DNA of 64,000 bases from Deinococcales bacterium (GCA_025359505.1 JANYHH010000057.1:1-64000); one strand, 5' to 3'. Shown: positions 8,873 to 17,637, counted from the stretch's first letter. A program made the numbers and translations. The notes: generated by a model not told the origin, from the sequence alone.

Positions 8873-11818
8873 GTGTGCCAGATGATCCCCTTCGTGCAAT
8901 TGCTCGGAGTCGCCAAAGTCAACCTCGAGACAAATAGCGTGGCGTTTGTCTCGGACAAGCGCTTTTTGCTGCTGGCTTATCTCGCGTTCAAAGCTGATTG
9001 GGTCGGCAGGGATCAGCTCGCGTTCTTGTTCTGGGGCGACAGCGATGGCGTCGCCGCCCGCAAGAACCTGCGGCATTTACTCAGCCGCGTGCGATCCCTC
9101 GAGTTTGCGAACGTAGAGGCGCAGGGCGAGCAACTGCGCTGGGCAGTGGATTGCGACGTGCAGCATTTCCAGCGCAGTTTGGCTGCGGGCGATTGGCTCG
9201 AGGCGGTCGGGGCGTACAGTGGCAAACTCTTGGCTGGTTTGACGCCCGAATCGCTGGATTTTGAAGATTGGTTGGCGCAGGAGCGCGATGGCTTGCACGG
9301 CGCGTACCGCGACGCCGCCATTCAGTGCGCCAAGCAACTCGAGGGGACTGGGAAAGCGCTCGAGGCGAGCGAGTTGCTGCTGAACGTCTACAAAGACGAT
9401 CCGCTGGCTGAGGATGTCGTGCAGGGCATCTTGCGCTGCGCGGCGCTGTCGGGCAACCGCAGCCTAGGATTGACGATTTTCGAGCGCTTCACGGCCACCT
9501 TGCGTTCGGAGCTGGGTTTAGCGCCGCTCGAGGCGACGACGCAACTCGCTCAAATCTTGCGGTTCGAGCCAGTCCAGCAAACGTCAGCGCCTCAACCCGC
9601 CGCAGAGCCAGCGCTCGAGAAAAGCGCATTGCGAAATTTCCCCGTTCCCCCGAGCGCCTTCGTCGGGCGAGAACTGGATTTGAGCGAGATCGCCGCTTAT
9701 TTGATCGCGCCAGAGGTGCGGCTGATGACGCTGATCGGTGCGGGCGGCGTCGGCAAAACCCGCTTAGCGGTGCAGGTTGCGCTCGAGCAAGCCCGGACTT
9801 TTCGGCACGGCGCGACCTTCGTGCCTTTGGCGAGCGTCGCTGACGGCAACCAGATCGCCAGTGCGATGGCCGGGGCGCTCGGGCTGACGATCTCGAGCGA
9901 AGACCTGATGGCGCAACTCCAAACTTATCTGTCCGACAAGCACCTACTGCTGGTGCTGGACAACATGGAGCATCTGCTCAGCGGCTCTGGACTGCTGCTC
10001 GAGTTGCTGACTCACTGCCCGCAGTTGCGGCTGCTGGTGACTTCACGGGCCGCGCTGAACTTTCAGGGCGAGTCCCTGATCGATGTCGCGGGTTTGGATG
10101 TCCCGAAGGACGCCACGGGCAACATCGAGGTTTTTGACAGCGTGCAACTGTTGCTGCGGAGCGCCAGACGCGTCAACCCGCGTTTTACTTTGGAGCCGCG
10201 TTCCAAGGAGGCCGTCGTGCAGGTTTGCCAGTTGCTGCAAGGCTCACCGCTGGCGATTGAACTGGCCAGCAACTGGCTGCGCGTGCTGAGCGTCGAAGAA
10301 GTCGCCCGTGAATTACAAAGCAGCCTCGACTTTCTGGCAGTCGATCAACCCGACCTGCCCGAACGTCACCGCAGCATCAAAGCGGTCTTTGACTCGAGCT
10401 GGGTGCTGCTCCAGCCTGACCAGCAACTGGCGCTCGCCAAGCTCAGCCTGCTGCGTGGCGGTTTCACCTTGGAGAGCGCCGCGAGGGTCGCCAATGCCAC
10501 GCCGAGCGTGTTGCTGGGTCTGGTCGGCAAATCGCTGATCGCCCGTGACGGAGCGCGGTTCGTGATGCACGAAGCGGTGCGGCAGTACGCTGACCAGCGC
10601 CTCGAGCCGCAGCCCAGAGCCGCAGCGCTGCTGGCGTTGAGTTTACTCGCCCGCGATTGGGCGCGGGCCGTCGCCGTTCACGACGCGGCGCGACCAGCGG
10701 CCGTCAGCATCCAGAATCTGGAAGTGGAGTTTGAAAACGTCCGCATCGCGCTCGAGTGGTCGCTACAAACCGATCCATTGCAGTGCGCCGAGATCGTCCA
10801 CTTGCCTTGGTATTTTTGGTTCGCGGCGGCACGCAAGCAACTCGGGATGCAGTGGCTTGGCAGGTTGCTCGAGCTGCCGCGCTCCGCGCTTCCCGACTTA
10901 TCGCGGGCGAATCTGCTTTGCACGCGCAGCATCATTGGAATGCGAATCAGCAGCGCCGAGCAGCGCCTATCGGACGGCGAAATCGCGTTGCAGATCGCCC
11001 GCGATACCGCTGATTTGCCCTGCCAAGCGCGGGCGCTGTTCAGCAGCGGCATGGCTCGAGGCGACCTCGGACAGTTCGCGCTCGCCATTGGAGCCGTACA
11101 GCAAGCGCTCGAGCTGCTGAGCATCGTGCCAGATGTCAATGTTGAAGCCGATTGCCGCAATGAACTGGCGTTTCTGCATTGGCACAGCGGCCAAACCGAC
11201 GCCGCCCGCCAGATTTTTGAAGATTTGATCCAGTGCTGTCGCATCACCGGCAACAAGCGCAGCCTCGCCAACGCGAACGCCAACCTCGCCTACGTCTACG
11301 CCAGCTTGGGCGACTTGGAAACCGAGCAGAGATTACTCGAGCAGGCAATCGCGCTGTACCGCGAATCGCTGAACGTCAACAATATTTGCACGTCGCTGCT
11401 GACGCTCGGTAATGTGATGTTTCAACGCGGCAATATGGCGGGTGTGCAGGCGACGCTGACCGAACTCGGCGAACTCTGCCAGCAGGTGCAAGAAGCCGTC
11501 TGCTTCAGTTGCTTTTACGCGCTGTGTGCTGCCTTCGAGCAGCAACGCGGGCATCACGCCAAAGCTTTGCGCCTCAACGCTATTGCCACGGCGTGGCGTT
11601 CATTGCCCGGTCAAGACTTCGCGCTCGAGGACATGGAACCCAATCAATTTATTGAAAGTCAGAGCGCCGCGCATTTCAGCCAGCAGCAACTCGAGCAGTT
11701 CAAGTTCGAGGCGGTTCAGCTCGGCTCGAGCGAAGCCACGCAGTACGCGCTCGGTCAGATTGAAGTGTCTAGAAATCTCGTTGCGCTCGAGCAAAGTGCT
11801 AGCGTTGCGATGGTCTGA
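8873..11818 (+). CDS. BTAD / NB-ARC / TPR (AfsR-like) transcriptional regulator
   Basis: A 981-residue STAND-type regulator. The N-terminal winged helix (about 10-80) is followed by a BTAD tetratricopeptide domain (about 100-230), with LAAGDWLEAVGAYSGKLLAGL typical of it. The NB-ARC ATPase has a P-loop GAGGVGKTR near residue 291, a Walker B-like LLLVLDNMEHLL near 360, and LLQGSPLAIELASNWLRVL (GLPLA-type motif). The C-terminal half is TPR-like helices. The start is GTG, with an in-frame ATG at 8882 as an equal alternative. It diverges from the small-protein operon, a common position for a dedicated regulator. The inducer is unknown. Confidence 0.88.
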   Translation: MCQMIPFVQLLGVAKVNLETNSVAFVSDKRFLLLAYLAFKADWVGRDQLAFLFWGDSDGVAARKNLRHLLSRVRSLEFANVEAQGEQLRWAVDCDVQHFQRSLAAGDWLEAVGAYSGKLLAGLTPESLDFEDWLAQERDGLHGAYRDAAIQCAKQLEGTGKALEASELLLNVYKDDPLAEDVVQGILRCAALSGNRSLGLTIFERFTATLRSELGLAPLEATTQLAQILRFEPVQQTSAPQPAAEPALEKSALRNFPVPPSAFVGRELDLSEIAAYLIAPEVRLMTLIGAGGVGKTRLAVQVALEQARTFRHGATFVPLASVADGNQIASAMAGALGLTISSEDLMAQLQTYLSDKHLLLVLDNMEHLLSGSGLLLELLTHCPQLRLLVTSRAALNFQGESLIDVAGLDVPKDATGNIEVFDSVQLLLRSARRVNPRFTLEPRSKEAVVQVCQLLQGSPLAIELASNWLRVLSVEEVARELQSSLDFLAVDQPDLPERHRSIKAVFDSSWVLLQPDQQLALAKLSLLRGGFTLESAARVANATPSVLLGLVGKSLIARDGARFVMHEAVRQYADQRLEPQPRAAALLALSLLARDWARAVAVHDAARPAAVSIQNLEVEFENVRIALEWSLQTDPLQCAEIVHLPWYFWFAAARKQLGMQWLGRLLELPRSALPDLSRANLLCTRSIIGMRISSAEQRLSDGEIALQIARDTADLPCQARALFSSGMARGDLGQFALAIGAVQQALELLSIVPDVNVEADCRNELAFLHWHSGQTDAARQIFEDLIQCCRITGNKRSLANANANLAYVYASLGDLETEQRLLEQAIALYRESLNVNNICTSLLTLGNVMFQRGNMAGVQATLTELGELCQQVQEAVCFSCFYALCAAFEQQRGHHAKALRLNAIATAWRSLPGQDFALEDMEPNQFIESQSAAHFSQQQLEQFKFEAVQLGSSEATQYALGQIEVSRNLVALEQSASVAMV

Positions 11819-11836
11819 AGGAGACAAGAATCTATT

Positions 11837-12898
11837 TCAAAATAAACGATTTGATTCGACGCGAAGCCGTTCAACTGCGTCTCGGTAAACGGATTGGGTG
11901 ATTTCAGCCGTGTAGCACTGTCGATCATTGAGTATTGATGCAAGTGCTGCGGTTGCTAATCCGCCGAACGGTTCCCAGATTACGTCGTTGGGGTCGGAAG
12001 TTGCCAAGATAATGCGTTCAGTCAGCGAAAGCGGCTTTTGATTGGCGTGCAGCGACGTATTTCCTGTCAATTTCAGCCGTTCTGAGCCGCGAACAGGAGG
12101 CATACTCCAAACATTGGTGATCCCGTGCATGAGCTTGAATTTGGCACGCATCCGCCTCCACTCATCGCTCGTGATAGGTCTGATACCATCAAGCGAAAAA
12201 TAGGGTCGGCCTGAAGGCTTGCCGTAAAGATTTGCGTATGCGGCGAAGCGCTCAAACATTGCAACAGGCGGGTAGTACCATAAGTGGCAGTTCGTGAAAT
12301 ATTTACGCGTAGCAGCATTAGCCACACCGCAGGCCTCGTTAGTTTTGCTTAAGGGTAAACCTGTTCTTAGCCATTCAGCTCTTAACCAATCCTGCATGGA
12401 TAGTTCGCGCCCCTCGAATTCAAAGGACACCACTTTGACGTAATGAGCGCAAACCTCTGTGACGACGGGGAATTTGCGAAGCGTTTTGGTGTTCGCATTA
12501 CCGGCAATGTGTCCGACACCTTTGTCCCAGACGTTACACCCTCGGTACTCCCAACCGTAGCGCACGAGGATTGGGTGAACGGTGGCCCATCCGACTTCAG
12601 TATTCCAAAACCACAAGGTTGTTCCGCCATCTGCTTTGTCCGACCACGCTTTGATGTGAGGTTCGTACCACTCGCCAAGTGTGTTCGTATTCGGTGGATC
12701 GCCGGGGAAACCACTCACACCGTATGCGCCGTCCGAGACAATCACCGTTGGGGTGGGCCAGCTTGCATAGACGGCTAACGCATCTGCCCGGTACACGTTG
12801 GCGCTTTGAATGGTTGCTCGCTGTTGAGGACGCTCGAACGGTGCTGGCAATGGTTGCGCCGCACTATGTTCGGTGCTTAGCATCGCAAAAACCCCCAT
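11837..12898 (-). CDS. Type II DNA methyltransferase (beta-type motif order)
   Basis: A DNA methyltransferase of about 353 residues. The catalytic motif comes first (VIVSDGAYGVSGFPGDPP, near residue 55) and the SAM-binding motif last (WEPFGGLATAALAS, near the C-terminus), with a target-recognition segment between, as in beta-group amino-methyltransferases (N6-A or N4-C). A longer frame to 12970 exists; ATG 12898 or 12883 is likelier. It diverges from a small HTH gene and a PD-ExK nuclease, giving a complete restriction-modification locus. The recognition sequence cannot be read from the protein. The gene contains no CTCGAG at all, unlike neighbouring DNA, which points to recent transfer. Confidence 0.82.
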   Translation of the reverse strand: MGVFAMLSTEHSAAQPLPAPFERPQQRATIQSANVYRADALAVYASWPTPTVIVSDGAYGVSGFPGDPPNTNTLGEWYEPHIKAWSDKADGGTTLWFWNTEVGWATVHPILVRYGWEYRGCNVWDKGVGHIAGNANTKTLRKFPVVTEVCAHYVKVVSFEFEGRELSMQDWLRAEWLRTGLPLSKTNEACGVANAATRKYFTNCHLWYYPPVAMFERFAAYANLYGKPSGRPYFSLDGIRPITSDEWRRMRAKFKLMHGITNVWSMPPVRGSERLKLTGNTSLHANQKPLSLTERIILATSDPNDVIWEPFGGLATAALASILNDRQCYTAEITQSVYRDAVERLRVESNRLF

Positions 12899-12931
12899 CC
12901 AATTTCGCGGTTGATAGACACGGGTCAATCT

Positions 12932-12971
12932 TAACAGAAATGGTAACAGATAGCGCAACTGGTGTAACAAA
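12932..12971. promoter_or_regulatory. Candidate operator repeats of the restriction-modification controller
   Basis: TAACAGA occurs at 12932-12938 and 12944-12950, 12 bp apart (one helical turn), with a related TAACAAA at 12965-12971. They lie in the divergent promoter region between the methyltransferase and the HTH gene, where controller proteins bind to time methyltransferase and nuclease expression. Assignment is by position and repetition only. Confidence 0.35.
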
Positions 12972-12985
12972 GTGAGGGGCGGGTA

Positions 12986-13231
12986 ATGTCACTCATGCCG
13001 TTCACGCGCTGGAAGTTGCGGTCTCTGCTGGATTCCGAAGGCATCAGCGCTTATGCACTTGCCAGAACCCTTGCCGAGCAGACGAGGCCGAATACGATCT
13101 ACCGTCTCGTCAGAATCGGCAAGGAGCCATGCCGTGTAGACCTCACCACCTTGACTTTGGTGGTTTCCGGGCTGCGCCAACTTACGGGCAAGCACATCGA
13201 AATCAGTGACATCCTCGAGTACGTAGGCTGA
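12986..13231 (+). CDS. HTH (Cro/C1-type) controller-like protein of the R-M system
   Basis: An 81-residue helix-turn-helix protein: LRSLLDSEGISAYALARTLAEQTRPNTIYRLVR fits the XRE fold, and a second start (MPFTRWKL) is possible three codons on. Its size and place, ten bases ahead of the nuclease gene and divergent from the methyltransferase, match type II controller (C) proteins, which delay nuclease expression after the system enters a new cell. Confidence 0.7.
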   Translation: MSLMPFTRWKLRSLLDSEGISAYALARTLAEQTRPNTIYRLVRIGKEPCRVDLTTLTLVVSGLRQLTGKHIEISDILEYVG

Positions 13232-13241
13232 TCGGAGCATT

Positions 13242-14081
13242 ATGGCTGATGTAGAAACCTCGAGTATCGTACCCACCCATATTCCAAGGCTGGCGACGCT
13301 GACGTTGACGCAGCAGGTCGATTACCAATTTTCAAGCACCTCTCTTGAAGCTGAAATGCCCGGAATGACCCAGAAAATCTCAGATGCGATTGCGAGATTA
13401 GCTGGAACGATGCTCAAAAGCGATCTTCAAATTTCGATGCCGAGACTAGAGGCGGTCAATCTGGCTAGCGCAAATTTTCTAAGGTCAGCGGGAGCTGTCG
13501 AGGACGATGTTGAAGAGACATTGGCTCAACAGTGTAAAGGTTATCTAAAACTTTTGAATCAGTTCAACAACTACGTTGGGCAGGGCATTGAGGAGTTAAT
13601 AGGTGTTCAATTAAACGGAGCGTTGCGTGACCTCTGGGCTGACGACCCGAATCTCGTGTTTTTTCGCAATGCCGTGCAGTTCCCCGACTTGTATTTGATT
13701 CACAAAGAACAGAAGCGCATCCTGCTATCAATCGAGGTGAAGTCGTGGTTTGTGTTTTCTGGTGACGACATCACCGCCCGCTTTGAAGTTGCGCCAAGCG
13801 TTATTAAAGACGGTTCGCTGATTGTGCTGTTTCCTTGGCACATGACTGACCTCGTGTTCGGCACGCCGATTCTTCTAAGGCCCTATATCGGCGACGCCAA
13901 AGCACTTGCCGAGCGACGCGATCAAATCTGGATCGCTGGTGGTCTCAGAGAGTTCAGGCGAGGGATTAAATCACAAGATAGAAAAGTTGAAATCCCCGTT
14001 GTGGACGCAGCGAAACCGACAGCGCTTAACCAGACAAAAACCAAGAGTGTCGCGTATCAACGCAAAGGTGATGTGTTCTAG
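13242..14081 (+). CDS. Type II restriction endonuclease, PD-(D/E)xK, prematurely stopped
   Basis: A 279-residue predicted endonuclease. FPDLYL has the catalytic Asp near residue 149 and SIEVKSW has Glu 165 and Lys 167, a PD-x15-ExK layout. The context (10 bp after a controller gene, opposite a DNA methyltransferase) makes it the restriction partner. GGAG precedes the ATG. The frame ends in TAG at 14079-14081, but the same frame continues open and protein-like for 45 more codons (separate entry), so the gene appears truncated by one nonsense change or read through. Low CTCGAG content suggests recent acquisition. No named enzyme is recognised. Confidence 0.72.
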   Translation: MADVETSSIVPTHIPRLATLTLTQQVDYQFSSTSLEAEMPGMTQKISDAIARLAGTMLKSDLQISMPRLEAVNLASANFLRSAGAVEDDVEETLAQQCKGYLKLLNQFNNYVGQGIEELIGVQLNGALRDLWADDPNLVFFRNAVQFPDLYLIHKEQKRILLSIEVKSWFVFSGDDITARFEVAPSVIKDGSLIVLFPWHMTDLVFGTPILLRPYIGDAKALAERRDQIWIAGGLREFRRGIKSQDRKVEIPVVDAAKPTALNQTKTKSVAYQRKGDVF

Positions 14082-14219
14082 AAAGAATCCGAAAACTTCG
14101 GTAAAATCTGGCGCATCTATGATGAGTCCATCAATCAAGTCTTCTACCCGATTACGTTGAGTAGCCAGCTCTTGGGTAAAAAGATTTCAGAGTGGCGTCG
14201 GCTTCTCGGCATTGATTGA
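14082..14219 (+). pseudogene. C-terminal remainder of the restriction endonuclease beyond an in-frame TAG
   Basis: Directly after TAG 14079-14081, the same frame codes for 45 residues (KESENFGKIWRIYDES ... SEWRRLLGID) ending at TGA 14217-14219. The composition is that of a folded protein tail and not of random read-out, and no frameshift is needed. The original nuclease was therefore probably 325 residues. Whether the product is inactive, still active when short, or made by suppression cannot be told. Confidence 0.6.
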
Positions 14220-14356
14220 GCGCGAAGAGTAAATTTTATTGCGGTTCAACAAGCAAGTACCTTGATAGGTCACGTTACGCATTCTTAGCTCGAGCGCAAA
14301 TGCGCCGCTAGTGCCGTGCTAACGGCGCAACCCATTTGTCCTCGAGCCAACCGTGT

Positions 14357-14362
14357 CAAACT
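14357..14362 (+). promoter_or_regulatory. -10 box of a leaderless transcript (gcdH)
   Basis: CAAACT lies six bases before the ATG at 14369 with no ribosome-binding site between. It fits the TAnnnT-N6/7-start pattern seen repeatedly in this window. Because its first base departs from the consensus, it is weaker support than other examples. Confidence 0.4.
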
Positions 14363-14368
14363 GCGATC

Positions 14369-15535
14369 ATGTTCGATTACTTCAAGACGCTCGAGACCCT
14401 GACTTCCGACGAGCGCGACATTCACGCCTTGGTGCGCGAGTTCGTGGACGCGGAAATCATCCCCAACGTGCAGGGCTGGTGGGACGAGGGCACATTGCCC
14501 AGAGCGCTGATCTCGAGGATGGGCGAGCTGGGGTTGCTGGGGTCGACCACGCCCGAGCAGTACGGCGGCGCGGGGGTGAGCAGCACCGCTTACGGGCTGA
14601 TCTGTTACGAGTTGGAGCGCGGTGACAGCGGCGTGCGCTCGAGCGCCAGCGTGCAGGGCAGCTTGGTGATGTACCCGATTTACGCGTATGGCAGCGAAGC
14701 CCAGAAGCAAAAGTACCTGCCGGAACTCGCCAGCGGCTCGCTGGTCGGCTGCTTCGGGCTGACCGAAAGCGACGGGGGCAGTGACCCCGCCGCGATGCGA
14801 ACTCGAGCCGTGCGCGACGGTGACGGGTACGTACTGAACGGCTCGAAGATGTGGATCACCAACAGCCCGATCGCCGACATCGCGGTTGTCTGGGCGAAGC
14901 TCGAGACGGACGGCGTGGACGTGATTCGCGGCTTTATCGTGCCAAGGGATGCGGCGGGTTTCAGCACGCCGAAGCTGACGCACAAGATGAGTTTGCGGGC
15001 CAGTGTCACCGGCGAGATCGTGCTCGAGGACGTGCGAGTCGGTGCAGACGCGCTGCTGCCCGGCAGCGGCGGCTTAAAATCCCCCTTGGGTTGCCTGACC
15101 CAAGCCCGTTACGGCATCGCGTGGGGCGCAATTGGGGCGCTCGAGGCGGTGTACACGGGAAGCTTGGAGTACACCAAAACCCGCACGACGTTCGGCAAAC
15201 CGATTGCCTCGAGACAACTGGTGCAGGACAAGTTGACGTGGATGGCGACGCAACACACGCTGGGATTGCTGATGGCGCGGCAGCTAGGACTTCACAAGGA
15301 CGCGGGGACGATGCACTACGCGCAGGTCAGCATGGCAAAACGCAACAACGTCCGCGTCGCATTGCAGGGCGCGAGGCTGGCGCGTGAGTTGCACGGTGGT
15401 AACGGCATCACGACCGAGTACCCGATCATCCGTCACATGCTCAACCTCGAGACGGTGGATACCTACGAGGGCACGCACGACATTCACACATTGATCGTCG
15501 GGCGCGATCTTACCGGACTCAATGCGCTCGAGTGA
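14369..15535 (+). CDS. gcdH: Glutaryl-CoA dehydrogenase (acyl-CoA dehydrogenase family)
   Basis: A 388-residue FAD flavoprotein predicted to convert glutaryl-CoA to crotonyl-CoA in lysine, tryptophan or glutarate breakdown. Acyl-CoA dehydrogenase signatures are GCFGLTESDGGSDPAAM and the C-terminal GGNGITTEYPIIRHMLNLE. The motif VDTYEGTHDIHTLIVGRDLTG is characteristic of the glutaryl-CoA subgroup and carries the catalytic Glu near residue 367. An upstream TTG frame extension is unlikely. The start is the ATG at 14369 with a leaderless-type -10. Right after it a 51-codon frame overlaps the stop. Confidence 0.88.
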   Translation: MFDYFKTLETLTSDERDIHALVREFVDAEIIPNVQGWWDEGTLPRALISRMGELGLLGSTTPEQYGGAGVSSTAYGLICYELERGDSGVRSSASVQGSLVMYPIYAYGSEAQKQKYLPELASGSLVGCFGLTESDGGSDPAAMRTRAVRDGDGYVLNGSKMWITNSPIADIAVVWAKLETDGVDVIRGFIVPRDAAGFSTPKLTHKMSLRASVTGEIVLEDVRVGADALLPGSGGLKSPLGCLTQARYGIAWGAIGALEAVYTGSLEYTKTRTTFGKPIASRQLVQDKLTWMATQHTLGLLMARQLGLHKDAGTMHYAQVSMAKRNNVRVALQGARLARELHGGNGITTEYPIIRHMLNLETVDTYEGTHDIHTLIVGRDLTGLNALE

Positions 15536-15677
15536 CGCGGTTTTGAAACACGAAATACTCGAGTTCGACTTGCGAGCGGAGTACGCTGCCGCCGCGCTCG
15601 AGTACGCCGCAGACCCGGACTTTGCACTCTGGGAGTTGACCGTTGCAGACGGCTTGGATGCACCCGATGATCCTTGA
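15522..15677 (+). CDS. Small acidic ORF overlapping the gcdH stop
   Basis: A 51-codon frame beginning ATG 14 bases before the gcdH stop and ending TGA at 15675-15677. The protein is acidic and helical (EILEFDLRAEYAAAALEY, then DPDFALWELTVADG), looks non-random and fills the gap up to the convergent membrane-protein gene. No family recognised; expression would rely on coupling to gcdH. Confidence 0.4.
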   Translation: MRSSDAVLKHEILEFDLRAEYAAAALEYAADPDFALWELTVADGLDAPDDP

Positions 15678-15689
15678 TTAATCTTCGGC

Positions 15690-16346
15690 TTAATTTTTCA
15701 GTGACGCGTTTTTGATTGTCACTGGCTTGGGTGAGTTGAAGGGCGTCTTGCCCCACGGTTTGTAAATGGAGATGAAGGTGGCCGCCGCGATCATCAGCAT
15801 GTCAATCGCGCAGAGTGAGATCAGCAATATCGTTGCCGTGGACGCGATTTTTAATAAGTTGCCATCGCTGGCGGCCTGACTGGCTAAGGCCGTGTTCATG
15901 CCCGCTAAGAATCCGTCGGTCAGTACGGCTGCTGTCAAGACTACCGTGACCGACAGCGCAATCTTAACGACGATCCAGTAATGCTGGATCAAACCCCACT
16001 TCGTGCCGAGCGATAGTAAAACTCCGCTCAGGGCGGTCAGGATCGCCAATGTCGCGTCGGTGCTGGTCAGGAATTCGATCGCCGTTAGAAACGCGCTCGA
16101 GCCGGGATGCGTCGCGCCCGTGGCGGCGGCGATGGCCAGAATCATCTTGACGGCTGCCGCGCCGAGCCACGCGCCGGAGACGGCGATGTGCGCGGCCAGC
16201 AGCAGTTTGAAGCGTGGGGGCGATAAGCGCCGCTCGCCTTTTTGGTTGCGCGTGAACAGGCTCAGTCTGTGCAGGCGGCTGCGGGCGGCGATGGCGGATT
16301 GAATGGTCACTGCGCTGCGTTGAACCCTCGTGGAATCGTTGGTCAT
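15690..16346 (-). CDS. Four-helix integral membrane protein
   Basis: A 218-residue membrane protein with about four transmembrane segments: LLLAAHIAVSGAWLGAAAV, an early-middle one at ATLAILTALSGVLLSLG, then IVVKIALSVTVVLTAAVL, and ATILLISLCAIDMLMIAAA. The pattern AHI...WLGA plus G.LLSLGTKWGLIQHYWIVVK resembles small DUF2269-like membrane proteins often paired with MarR or TetR regulators. AAAGGACA precedes the ATG. It diverges from a MarR gene with a perfect shared inverted repeat between them, so it is the probable target of that repressor. Confidence 0.7.
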   Translation of the reverse strand: MTNDSTRVQRSAVTIQSAIAARSRLHRLSLFTRNQKGERRLSPPRFKLLLAAHIAVSGAWLGAAAVKMILAIAAATGATHPGSSAFLTAIEFLTSTDATLAILTALSGVLLSLGTKWGLIQHYWIVVKIALSVTVVLTAAVLTDGFLAGMNTALASQAASDGNLLKIASTATILLISLCAIDMLMIAAATFISIYKPWGKTPFNSPKPVTIKNASLKN

Positions 16347-16449
16347 CGGAATGTCCTTTGCTGTGGCGTCGTGGCTGCGCTTTACATGGCTTGGGTCGGC
16401 GGGCTGAATGCTCGAGGGGTTTGGCTTTTGGGTGACTCGAGCTGCAAAT

Positions 16450-16473
16450 AGATTATCATTAAACTGATAATCT
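16450..16473. promoter_or_regulatory. Perfect inverted-repeat operator of the MarR regulator
   Basis: AGATTATCA (16450-16458) and TGATAATCT (16465-16473), spaced by six bases, form a perfect palindrome between divergent genes. Each arm contains a GATAAT -10 box (16466-16471 for MarR, its mirror for the membrane protein). Binding here would block both promoters. The MarR GTG start at 16479 is seven bases after its -10. Confidence 0.75.
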
Positions 16474-16478
16474 GTCTA

Positions 16479-16961
16479 GTGATGAATTATGATCGCGTCT
16501 GCTGTATCGTGCGTTTACCAATGCCCAACCAGCCCGCGTTTTCACCAGCCCTCGAGCAAATCCTCAACTTCCTGCTCAATAAGGCCGCTGAAGCCAGTAA
16601 CCGTCACGTCGAGGTCGTCACCGCGCCGCACGATCTGACGATCAAGCAATACGGAATGCTGGTGCTGCTGCAAGCCGAAGGGCCGCAGGCTCAAATCGCC
16701 ATCAGTCAAAAAGTTGGGCTTGACCGCACGAGCGTGATGAAAACCATTGATCGGCTCGAGGGGCGCGGACTGCTGCGGCGCACCCACCACCCGACTGACC
16801 GACGTAAGCACAACGTCGTGCTGACCGACGCGGGTCTAGCGCTATTGACCCAGACCTTACCGCAGGTGCAGCGAGCTGGACGAGAGTTTTTTCATGACTT
16901 AACCGAGCCAGAACAAGCGCAGTTGCGGGGTTTCCTGAGTCGCCTGACGCGCACGACTTAA
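16479..16961 (+). CDS. MarR family transcriptional regulator
   Basis: A winged-helix MarR protein of up to 160 residues. LTIKQYGMLVLLQAEGPQAQIAISQKVGLDRTSVMKTIDRLEGRGLLRRTHHPTDRRKHNVVLTDAG is the standard DNA-binding domain, with the DRR of the wing. The GTG at 16479 fits a leaderless start; ATG 16521 (MPNQPAF) matches the usual family N-terminus and is the alternative. It probably represses itself and the divergent membrane protein through the 16450-16473 palindrome. The ligand is unknown. Confidence 0.85.
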   Translation: MMNYDRVCCIVRLPMPNQPAFSPALEQILNFLLNKAAEASNRHVEVVTAPHDLTIKQYGMLVLLQAEGPQAQIAISQKVGLDRTSVMKTIDRLEGRGLLRRTHHPTDRRKHNVVLTDAGLALLTQTLPQVQRAGREFFHDLTEPEQAQLRGFLSRLTRTT

Positions 16962-17004
16962 TCCTCGAGAAACTATGTTCTGAGTGCTGTCCAGCAGTTA
17001 ATCA

Positions 17005-17475
17005 TTACGCCTCGAGCTTCTCGTGATTGCTCCACGGGTAGACAATCCAGGCGTTCGTAGCTTTGACGTAAAAATCTGGCTCCAAGGCGACCTCGGTCAT
17101 GCGCGGTTTGTAATGCAGCACGGCCGTGACTGGCGTCCCACCCGCTTGCAAGATGCGGGTCGTCACGGCTTGGATCGTGCGCCCGCTGTCCCAAACCTCG
17201 TCCACGACCAGAATGCGTTGGTTGTTCAGCAGCGGATCGGCGGGGAATTGCAGGAATGTTGGGTGCGCGGCCCGTGCACCAGTCGCGTCGTCGTAGAACT
17301 CCACAGCGGCGATCAGAATATTACGAATTCCAAGGCGATACCCGAGGATCGCGCCGGGGATCAGCCCGCCGCGTGTGATGACCATCATCACGTCGAAGCG
17401 CTCAGCTTTGAGCTTATGCGCCAGCTCGTCTACTTGCTGCGAAATCTGATCGAACGAATAGTAATCTTTGTCCAT
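17005..17475 (-). CDS. Phosphoribosyltransferase
   Basis: A 156-residue type I PRTase. The PRPP-binding motif is ILVVDEVWDSGRT near residue 92, with an N-terminal ITRGGLIPGAILGYRLG segment as in xanthine/guanine phosphoribosyltransferases, so purine salvage is the likeliest role. DEVWDSG in place of the usual DD(V/I)xxTG changes the Thr to Ser. A GTG two codons upstream (17481) is an alternative start. Confidence 0.82.
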   Translation of the reverse strand: MDKDYYSFDQISQQVDELAHKLKAERFDVMMVITRGGLIPGAILGYRLGIRNILIAAVEFYDDATGARAAHPTFLQFPADPLLNNQRILVVDEVWDSGRTIQAVTTRILQAGGTPVTAVLHYKPRMTEVALEPDFYVKATNAWIVYPWSNHEKLEA

Positions 17476-17637
17476 GTCCACGGAGTTTACACGGCTGACA
17501 GGGCGGCTCGAGGGAGCTGCTGTTACGCCAAGTGTTACGCCGATTCGTTAAGCTTTCATCAGCGCGAAACTCGAGCGAATGACCCAGACGGCTCGAGCCA
17601 TTGATTTAGACTAGGCAGAATCTCCAAGGGGGCATAC

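Noticed and set aside
11837-14219. The R-M system as the CTCGAG-specific enzyme (XhoI type) that explains the hexamer
   Set aside because: The locus itself lacks the hexamer and looks recent, and its proteins do not resemble what I recall of XhoI/PaeR7I in size or motifs. Not supported.
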